Origin: Acidobacteria bacterium RIFCSPLOWO2_12_FULL_66_21
GTDB taxonomy: Bacteria; Acidobacteriota; Vicinamibacteria; Vicinamibacterales; 2-12-FULL-66-21
Length of the DNA: 64,000 nt
Direction: 5' to 3'
Assembly (NCBI GenBank): GCA_001767455.1
Contig: MELC01000084.1
Coordinates: 55,340-119,339, forward strand
The notes beneath the pieces were generated by a model, which worked only from the letters and a program-made list of their open reading frames with translations, did not search any database and was not told where the DNA came from. Positions 58,700-64,000 of the stretch are shown in pieces. How positions within the stretch are numbered: the first letter of the stretch is position 1; each line of letters starts with the position of its first letter. The position numbers and the translations under genes were made by a program.

Positions 58700-59368
58700 A
58701 TGAAGACCGTCGCGCCGCACGATCGGCCGCGTGAAAAACTGCAGCGTCTCGGCGTGGCGGCGCTGGGCGACAACGAGCTGGTGGCGATGGTGCTCGGGCA
58801 CGGACAGGGACGCGCCGGCGCGCTCGACCTGGCCAACGCGCTGCTCGGCGCGCTCGGCGGCGTGCACGGGTTGGGACGCGCGAGGCCCGACGATCTGCGG
58901 CACGTGCGCGGCATCGGCACCGCGCGCGCCGCGCAGGTGCTCGCCGCGATCGAGCTCGGGCGCCGGACACTCACGCGGGCGGCCGGCGAACGGGTTCAGA
59001 TTACGAGTCCGCGCATCGCGGCGGAGTTTCTCCTGCCGCAGTATGGCAACCGGCCGGTCGAGCAGTTCGGCGTCGTGCTGCTCGATACGAAGCGGCGCGT
59101 GCTGCGGACGACGGTGCTGTCAATCGGCACGCTCGATTCGAGCATCGTCCATCCGCGCGACGTGTTTCGCGAGGCGGCGCTGGCCGAGGCCGGCGCGCTG
59201 ATTCTGTTTCACAACCACCCGTCCGGCGATCCGTTGCCGAGCGCGGATGACGTGCAGTTGACCGAGCGGATCGTGGCCGCCGGCGCGCTGATGGGGATCG
59301 AGGTCGTTGATCACATGATTCTGTCCGACCAGCGCTATTTCAGCTTCATCGAGGCGGGGCGCCGCTAG
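58700..59368 (+). CDS. radC: RadC/JAB1-domain protein
   Basis: A 222-residue RadC protein with an N-terminal helix-hairpin-helix (HVRGIGTARAAQVLAAIELG, about residues 72-91) and a C-terminal JAMM metalloprotease-like domain with FHNHPSGDPLPSADD carrying the Zn ligands. The biological role of RadC is unsettled. ATG 58700 is 5 bases after a TATGGT, so the transcript may be leaderless. LarC GTG overlaps its stop by one base. Confidence 0.92.
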   Translation: MKTVAPHDRPREKLQRLGVAALGDNELVAMVLGHGQGRAGALDLANALLGALGGVHGLGRARPDDLRHVRGIGTARAAQVLAAIELGRRTLTRAAGERVQITSPRIAAEFLLPQYGNRPVEQFGVVLLDTKRRVLRTTVLSIGTLDSSIVHPRDVFREAALAEAGALILFHNHPSGDPLPSADDVQLTERIVAAGALMGIEVVDHMILSDQRYFSFIEAGRR

Positions 59369-60669
59369 TGGCGAAAGCGGCCTACTTCGATTGTTTCTCC
59401 GGTGCGTCCGGGGACATGGTGATCGGCGCGCTGCTGGACCTGGGGCTGCCGATCGAGGGGTTGCGGGCGGCGCTGGGGAGCCTGGCCATCGAGTACGGCG
59501 GCGTCGCCTCCGAGCGCGTGACGCGCGGCGGCGTGGCGGCCACGAGGTTCCGCGTCTTCGCCGAGGAGGCGCGGGACATTCGACGCCCAACACCCAACGC
59601 CCAACTCCCAGCGCCCAACTCCCAACTCCCAACGCATCATCATGCGAGCGAGGCCGCACACTCGCACGCCAACGGCCACCATCACCACGACCACGCGCAA
59701 GATCACCACAGCCTGACCGACATCAAAGCGGCCATCGGCCGGTCGGCCCTTTCCGCCTGCGGCCGGGCCCGCGCGGTCGCGTTGTTCGCGCGGCTCGCGG
59801 AAATCGAGGCGGCGATTCACGACATGCCGGTGGAGCGGGTGCACCTCCACGAGGTGGGCGCGCTCGATTCGATCATCGACATCGTGGGTGCCGTGCATGG
59901 GATGGAGTGGCTCGGCGCGGACCGCGTGATGGCCTCGCCGCTGAACGTCGGCGGCGGCACCGTCCAGTGCGCGCACGGCACGTTCCCCGTGCCCGCGCCC
60001 GCGACCGCGCGGCTGCTCGAAGGGGTGCCCGTCTACGCCGGCGCGGTGCAGTCGGAACTGGTGACGCCGACCGGCGCGCTGCTCGTGACCGAGTACGCGG
60101 CGGCGTACGGGCCGCTGCCCTCGATGCGGATCGATCGGATCGGCTATGGCGCGGGATTCAAGGATTTTCCCGGCGCGCCCAACGTGCTCCGGATCATCAC
60201 CGGCGACGAGCAGGGGAGCACGGCCGCCGAGCGCATCGTGTCGATCGAATGCGAGATCGACGACATGAACCCGCAGCTGTTCGGGCCGTTGATGGACCGG
60301 CTTGCCGGCGCCGGCGCGCTCGACGTGTTCTACGCGGCGGTGCAGATGAAGAAGGGGCGCCCCGGCGTTCTCGTGACCGCCATCGCCGCGCCGGAACATC
60401 GCGACGCGATCACCGCGGTGTTGTACACCGACACGACGACAATAGGCGTGCGGTACCAGGAAATGTGGCGGGATCGGCTCGACCGGGAGATACGCCCGGT
60501 GGCGACGCCGCTCGGAACGATTCGATTCAAGGTGGCGACCCGGGATGGCCGCGTGCTCAATGCATCGCCGGAGTTCGAGGATTGTGCGAGGGTCGCGGCG
60601 GAGCGCGGGCTCCCGATCAAACAGGTGCAGGCTGTGGCGATCAAGGCGTGGATTGACTCGAGAGAGTAA
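59368..60669 (+). CDS. larC: nickel-pincer cofactor biosynthesis protein LarC
   Basis: A 433-residue LarC, the CTP-dependent nickel insertase that finishes the NPN cofactor of lactate racemase. N-terminus FDCFSGASGDMVIGALLDLG, HLHEVGALDSIIDIVGAVHG and the C-terminal ECEIDDMNPQ and GVRYQEMWRDRL are present, with a His-rich loop (HANGHHHHDHAQDHH) about residues 100-113. Just before that loop, residues 72-89 (RPTPNAQLPAPNSQLPT) are encoded by a CCAACTCCCAAC repeat. No larA, larB or larE is nearby. GTG start overlaps radC. Confidence 0.93.
   Translation: MAKAAYFDCFSGASGDMVIGALLDLGLPIEGLRAALGSLAIEYGGVASERVTRGGVAATRFRVFAEEARDIRRPTPNAQLPAPNSQLPTHHHASEAAHSHANGHHHHDHAQDHHSLTDIKAAIGRSALSACGRARAVALFARLAEIEAAIHDMPVERVHLHEVGALDSIIDIVGAVHGMEWLGADRVMASPLNVGGGTVQCAHGTFPVPAPATARLLEGVPVYAGAVQSELVTPTGALLVTEYAAAYGPLPSMRIDRIGYGAGFKDFPGAPNVLRIITGDEQGSTAAERIVSIECEIDDMNPQLFGPLMDRLAGAGALDVFYAAVQMKKGRPGVLVTAIAAPEHRDAITAVLYTDTTTIGVRYQEMWRDRLDREIRPVATPLGTIRFKVATRDGRVLNASPEFEDCARVAAERGLPIKQVQAVAIKAWIDSRE
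59584..59634 (+). repeat. CCCAACTCCCAAC word array inside larC
   Basis: Six to seven copies of CCCAACGCCCAACTCCCA-like words in frame within larC, encoding a Pro/Asn/Gln/Leu linker. The same word fills the middle of the array at 21405-21437. It shows that the word family can occur in coding sequence. Confidence 0.8.
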
Positions 60670-60764
60670 CTTGCTCGTTGCTCGTTGCTCGCTGCTCGAC
60701 TTTGACTTCGACTTTGACTTTTGACTCTTGACTTTGACCATCGACTAACGACTATCGACTGATA
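60670..60764. repeat. composite word array between larC and metG
   Basis: TTGCTCGTTGCTCGTTGCTC words (60671-60699) are followed by GACTTTGACTTCGACTTTG words (60699-60738) and ATCGACTAACGACTATCGAC words to 60762. The latter two families match 20302-20358 (complement) and 15265-15304. No promoter or Shine-Dalgarno is clear before the metG ATG. Confidence 0.75.
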
Positions 60765-62741
60765 ATGACCAAGTTCTACATAACGACGCCGATCTACTAC
60801 ATCAACGCGGAGCCGCATCTCGGCCACGCCTACACGACGATGCTGGCCGATGCGATCGCGCGATCGCGCCGTCTGAAGGGAGACGATGTCCTCTTTCTCA
60901 CGGGGACCGACGAGCACGGTCAGAAGGTGGAGCGCGCCGCGAAGAAAGCCGGCACGGCCACGCCGGAGTTCGCCGACCGGATCGCCGCGAAATACCGGGA
61001 CCTGTTCCGCGCGCTGAACATCTCGAACGACGACTTCATCAGGACGACCGAAGCACGGCACATCCGCGCGGCGCACGAGATCTGGCGTCGGGTGCGTGAT
61101 CGCGGCTACCTGTACAAAGCCAGCTACGAGGGGTGGTACTGCACGGTCGACGAGCTCTTCGTTCCCGAGGCGCAGCTCGCCGACGGCAGGCGTTGCCCGA
61201 TGTGCGGCAGCGGGGTGGAGCGGCTGAGCGAGGAGAGTTACTTCTTCCAGCTCTCGAAGTTTCAGGGACCGCTGCTCGATCTCTATCGATCGAACCCCGG
61301 CTTCCTCACGCCCGATGTCCGGCGCAACGAGATGATCGCGTTCGTCTCCGCCGGCCTGCGCGACTTGAGCGTGAGCCGGACGTCCTTCAAGTGGGGCATT
61401 CCCGTCCCGGACGATCCCGGGCACGTCATGTACGTCTGGTTCGACGCCCTGACCAATTACCTGACGGCCGCGGGCTTTCCAGACGACGCGCCGCGGCTGC
61501 AGAAGTACTGGCCGGCGGACGTCCACCTGATGGGCAAGGAAATCGTCCGGCAGCACGCCGTCTACTGGCCGGCGTTCCTCATGGCCGCCGGACTCGCGCT
61601 GCCGCGCCGGGTCATCGGCCACGGATGGTGGCTGATGAACGAAGCGAAGATGTCCAAGTCGCTGGGCAACGTCGTCGAGCCGCAGGGATACGTGGATCGA
61701 TTCGGGGTGGACGCGCTGCGGTATTTCGTGATGCGCGAGATGGTGGTCGGGCAGGACGCGAATTTCGCGGACGACATGTTTCTGACGCGCTACAACTCGG
61801 ACCTGGCGAACGATCTCGGCAACGTCGTCAGCCGGGTGACGACGATGATCCAGCGCTACTGCGGGGGCGTGGTCCCGGCCCCTTCAGTCGCGCCGGCCGC
61901 CTCGGATCTCGAGCTGCGGCTGAGCGCGGAGAACACGATTCGGCTCGCCACCGCCGGCGCCGACGCCTTCGAGTTCAGTTCCGCGCTGCGCGAGATCTGG
62001 GCGCTGATCTCCACGCTGAACAAGTACATTGTCGCGCGCGAACCGTGGGCGCTTGCGAAGGATCCCGCCTCGCGCCCGCTGCTGGATACGACGCTGTACA
62101 ACGCGGCCGATGCGCTGCGTGTGGTCGCGGCGCTGGTCGACCCGGTGATGCCGTCCACGGCCGCGCGGATCCGCGCGATGCTCGGCATGGCCGAGGCCGA
62201 GACGTGGACGGGCCTCGCCGTGGGCACGCTCGGTGCCGGCAACACTCTAGGACCGATTGAACCGCTGTTTCCAAGGATGGAGCACACCGTGGATGAATTG
62301 AGGAAGATGGCCGATACCCCCCCGCCGACCCTGGAACCGGCTTCTGGCGCCGCGGGCGAGCGCAGTGAGCCTGGCGGGGTGCAGGGGTCCCCGCCAGTCA
62401 AGAACGAGACCGAGAACAAGATCACGATCGACGAGTTCATGAAGATCGACCTCCGCACGGCCAAAGTGCTGGCCGCCGAGAAGGTGCCGAACTCGCGGAA
62501 GCTGATCAAGATGACGATCGACGTGGGCACCGAGCAGCGGACGCTCGTCGCCGGCATCGCGGAGGCTTACGAGCCCGAAACGCTCGTGGGCCGCACCATC
62601 GTCATGGTCTTCAACCTCAAGCCCGCGAAGCTGATGGGCATCGAGTCGAATGGGATGGTGCTGGCGGCGAGTCTCGAGGGTGGAAAGCCGGCCCTCGTCG
62701 GCTTCAGCCAGGACGTTCCCCCGGGCACGCGGGTGCGGTGA
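60765..62741 (+). CDS. metG: methionyl-tRNA synthetase with C-terminal tRNA-binding domain
   Basis: A 658-residue class Ia synthetase. HLGH is at residues 18-21 and EAKMSKSLGNVV provides the KMSKS loop. A single zinc-knuckle form is visible (WYCTVDELF then RCPMCGS), with one of the four usual ligands replaced by Asp. Anticodon-binding helices extend to about 520, followed by a Gly/Pro/Glu linker (525-545) encoded partly by a repeat, and a C-terminal Trbp111-like OB domain (about 552-658) for tRNA binding. Length fits the fused form. Confidence 0.94.
   Translation: MTKFYITTPIYYINAEPHLGHAYTTMLADAIARSRRLKGDDVLFLTGTDEHGQKVERAAKKAGTATPEFADRIAAKYRDLFRALNISNDDFIRTTEARHIRAAHEIWRRVRDRGYLYKASYEGWYCTVDELFVPEAQLADGRRCPMCGSGVERLSEESYFFQLSKFQGPLLDLYRSNPGFLTPDVRRNEMIAFVSAGLRDLSVSRTSFKWGIPVPDDPGHVMYVWFDALTNYLTAAGFPDDAPRLQKYWPADVHLMGKEIVRQHAVYWPAFLMAAGLALPRRVIGHGWWLMNEAKMSKSLGNVVEPQGYVDRFGVDALRYFVMREMVVGQDANFADDMFLTRYNSDLANDLGNVVSRVTTMIQRYCGGVVPAPSVAPAASDLELRLSAENTIRLATAGADAFEFSSALREIWALISTLNKYIVAREPWALAKDPASRPLLDTTLYNAADALRVVAALVDPVMPSTAARIRAMLGMAEAETWTGLAVGTLGAGNTLGPIEPLFPRMEHTVDELRKMADTPPPTLEPASGAAGERSEPGGVQGSPPVKNETENKITIDEFMKIDLRTAKVLAAEKVPNSRKLIKMTIDVGTEQRTLVAGIAEAYEPETLVGRTIVMVFNLKPAKLMGIESNGMVLAASLEGGKPALVGFSQDVPPGTRVR
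62372..62396 (+). repeat. GC palindrome in the metG linker
   Basis: TGGCGGGG-TGCAGGGGT-CCCCGCCA, a perfect 8-bp stem, is in frame and encodes GGVQGSPP between the anticodon domain and the tRNA-binding domain. A close copy (GGGGTGCAGGGGGCCCC) encodes GVQGAPAM at the end of the acyltransferase at 42567-42594. Confidence 0.7.
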
Positions 62742-62841
62742 CGCGAGCGAGCCGCGCGAGCGAGCCACGCCATCGGAGCGGGGCACGGGGCCCCCGCGAG
62801 ATGGCGTATATGGGGTCCGCGGGGCGAAGCCCCCGGTGTAA
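62742..62841. repeat. GC-rich palindromic spacer between metG and tatD
   Basis: A hundred bases with CGAGCGAGC direct repeats, a GCCATC/GATGGC dyad enclosing CGGGG/CCCCCG, and a GGGGCGAAGCCCC hairpin right before tatD. It resembles the palindromes in the metG linker. There is no Shine-Dalgarno of note before ATG 62842. Confidence 0.5.
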
Positions 62842-63618
62842 ATGATTGACAGTCATTGCCATCTGGCGGGCGAGGAGTTCGCGGCGGACCTTCCGGACGT
62901 CATCGCGCGGGCGCACGCCGCGGGCGTAACCGAGGCGGTCTGCATTGTAGCGGCAGGGGACACGGGCGAACAGGAACGCGCCGGCCGCGTGCGCGCGCTG
63001 TGGCCCACCGTCAGGTTCGCCACCGGCATTCATCCGCACCAGGCGGGCGCCTTCTCCGGCGATGTCGCGGCGGCTCTTGCAATGGTGGAGCGCGAGATCG
63101 GGACGATGGACGCCTGCGCGATCGGAGAGATCGGACTCGACTATCACTACGACTTTTCCCCGCGTGACGCGCAGCAGGAGGTGTTCGCCGCCCAGGTGCG
63201 GCTCGCGCGGGCGCGCGGGCTGCCGGTCGTCGTTCACACCCGCGAAGCCACCGCCGACACGTTCCGCATTCTCCGTGGAGAGGGCGGTGGCGCTCTTCGA
63301 GGCGTGTTCCACTGTTTCACGGGCGATCGCGCCATGGCGCTCGACGCGGAGGCGCTGGGCTTCCACGTGTCGTTTGCCGGCATCCTCACGTTTCCGCGGG
63401 CAGGAGAGCTGCGGGAAGCCGCCGCGGCGGTCGCCCTGGAGCGGCTGCTCGTCGAAACCGACTCTCCCTATCTGGCGCCCGTGCCGCACCGCGGCCAACG
63501 GAACGAGCCGGCTTTTGTCGTCCGGGTGCTCGAAACGCTCGCCGATCTCCGCGCAGCATCGGCCGCGGAAATGGGCACGCAGGTCACCGCGAATTTCGTG
63601 GCGCTGTTTGGCAAATAA
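62842..63618 (+). CDS. tatD: TatD-family metal-dependent hydrolase
   Basis: A 258-residue TIM-barrel deoxyribonuclease-like hydrolase. Metal ligands are seen in DSHCHL at the N-terminus, GEIGLDYHYDF, VVHTREA, FHCFTG and the final ETDSPYLAPVPHRG. It is the normal length of TatD/YcfH proteins, which act as 3'-5' exonucleases on damaged DNA. It follows metG as in many bacteria. Confidence 0.93.
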   Translation: MIDSHCHLAGEEFAADLPDVIARAHAAGVTEAVCIVAAGDTGEQERAGRVRALWPTVRFATGIHPHQAGAFSGDVAAALAMVEREIGTMDACAIGEIGLDYHYDFSPRDAQQEVFAAQVRLARARGLPVVVHTREATADTFRILRGEGGGALRGVFHCFTGDRAMALDAEALGFHVSFAGILTFPRAGELREAAAAVALERLLVETDSPYLAPVPHRGQRNEPAFVVRVLETLADLRAASAAEMGTQVTANFVALFGK

Positions 63619-63641
63619 CGGGCCGCGAACGGCTTAGCGCG

Positions 63642-63671
63642 TTGACACTCCGCGAGCAACTCCAGTATTGT
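63642..63671 (+). promoter_or_regulatory. consensus promoter for the polyprenyl synthase gene
   Basis: TTGACA (63642-63647), 18-bp spacer, TATTGT (63666-63671). The TTG start at 63681 follows nine bases after the -10, predicting a leader of about 3 nt. Confidence 0.75.
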
Positions 63672-63680
63672 GGGCGAGGC

Positions 63681-64000
63681 TTGGCACCTTTGACGAATTC
63701 CCCTGTCCCGTTGAGCGACCGAGCGCAGAACGGCTCCGTCCCGGCGGATCTGACGCAGATCTTCGAGCCGATACGCGCCGATCTCGAGGCGGTAGAGCAG
63801 GAATTCGTCCGGCACATCCAGTCGCGCGTCGCCCTGATTCCCGAGATGGGGCGGTACATCCAGAACAGCGGCGGGAAACGCGTCCGGCCGGCCGTCCTGT
63901 TGATGGCCTCGCGCCTGAGCGGATACGAAGGCGCGCGCGCGGTCCTGTACGCCTCGGTCGTCGAATTCATCCACACGGCGACCCTCGTGCACGACGACAT
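63681..64000 (+). CDS. polyprenyl diphosphate synthase, N-terminal part
   Basis: The window ends inside the gene. The visible 106 residues include EFVRHIQSRVALIPEMGRYI, GGKRVRPAVLLMAS (the diphosphate-binding GGKR) and VVEFIHTATLVHDD, where the first Asp-rich DDxxD motif begins at the edge. That matches trans-polyprenyl (octaprenyl-type) synthases providing the quinone side chain, a long-chain E-isoprenoid. Start TTG 63681 or 63690; both fit the promoter. Confidence 0.88.
   Translation, partial: MAPLTNSPVPLSDRAQNGSVPADLTQIFEPIRADLEAVEQEFVRHIQSRVALIPEMGRYIQNSGGKRVRPAVLLMASRLSGYEGARAVLYASVVEFIHTATLVHDD

Noticed and set aside
1-64000. tRNA, rRNA, prophage or complete insertion sequences
   Set aside because: No cloverleaf with CCA-side features, no rRNA core sequence, no integrase or complete transposase was seen on either strand.

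Overview
The window is a 64 kb piece of a high-GC, densely coded bacterial chromosome from a Gram-negative, didermic organism. An Oar-like TonB-dependent receptor with an N-terminal carboxypeptidase-regulatory-like domain, several outer-membrane beta-barrels and lipoproteins, a System I (Ccm) cytochrome c maturation operon with a cysteine-type CcmE, and many GTG/TTG starts without an obvious Shine-Dalgarno all fit an Acidobacteriota of the Vicinamibacteria type. That placement is an inference from gene content; no rRNA, tRNA, phage, transposon or CRISPR array was recognised.

Layout. 0-1.4 kb: a DciA-like gene divergent from maf. 1-8.4 kb: the ccm operon (ccmE, a ccmF-ccmH fusion, two CcmI-like unknowns, ccmA, ccmB, ccmC, a ccmD-like gene and a 51-residue membrane peptide). 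8.6-11.1 kb (minus): aroA-aroK-metallophosphoesterase. 11.4-13.6 kb: RsbW-like anti-sigma kinase, inositol-monophosphatase family enzyme, outer-membrane barrel. 13.7-46.7 kb: a long cell-surface glycan and membrane region with GT-C membrane glycosyltransferases, GT2 and GT4 enzymes, a YvcK/CofD-pseudoglycosyltransferase fusion with a nucleotidyltransferase and a GT2, two LPG-synthase-like flippase-fold proteins, a radical SAM/SPASM enzyme, a glycoside hydrolase-like lipoprotein, an SGNH esterase, a secreted nuclease, a hexapeptide acyltransferase, a methyltransferase and an NAD-dependent epimerase. 47-49 kb: ttcA, dtd and a beta-barrel. 49.5-53 kb: the Oar-like receptor. 53-58.7 kb: a glpD-like FAD dehydrogenase, a methyltransferase-dapF-SLC13 operon and a lipoprotein. 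58.7-64 kb: radC-larC-metG-tatD and the start of a polyprenyl diphosphate synthase.

How the genes work together. The ccm genes form one translationally coupled transcription unit with stop/start overlaps at most joints and make one coherent heme-delivery machine, although ccmG is missing. The glycan region reads as precursor activation (nucleotidyltransferase), lipid-linked sugar transfer (GT2 and GT-C), further elongation (GT4) and decoration (acyltransferase, methyltransferase, epimerase). Three truncated gene remnants in or beside it (near 17.1, 21.3 and 35.9 kb) show that it has been rearranged.

The most unusual feature is non-coding. At least twelve gaps hold short-period (about 6-14 bp) word arrays such as CCAACTCCCAAC, GACTTTGACTTTGAC, GGTGAATTGGTGAATT, CACGGAGACACGGAG and AACTCAGAACTCAG. 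In many of them a second array is the reverse complement of the first, so the gap can fold into one long imperfect hairpin. Unrelated gaps share words, convergent gene pairs are favoured, and one copy lies in frame inside larC. A second group of GC-rich palindromes also enters coding sequences at linkers and termini (metG, the acyltransferase, the yvcK-like gene, a methyltransferase). Together these look like an undescribed or poorly described repeat system. Other points of interest are the Cys-type CcmE, the CcmF-CcmH fusion, a DapF with Ser in place of its second catalytic Cys, and several promoters placed so that mRNAs would be leaderless.
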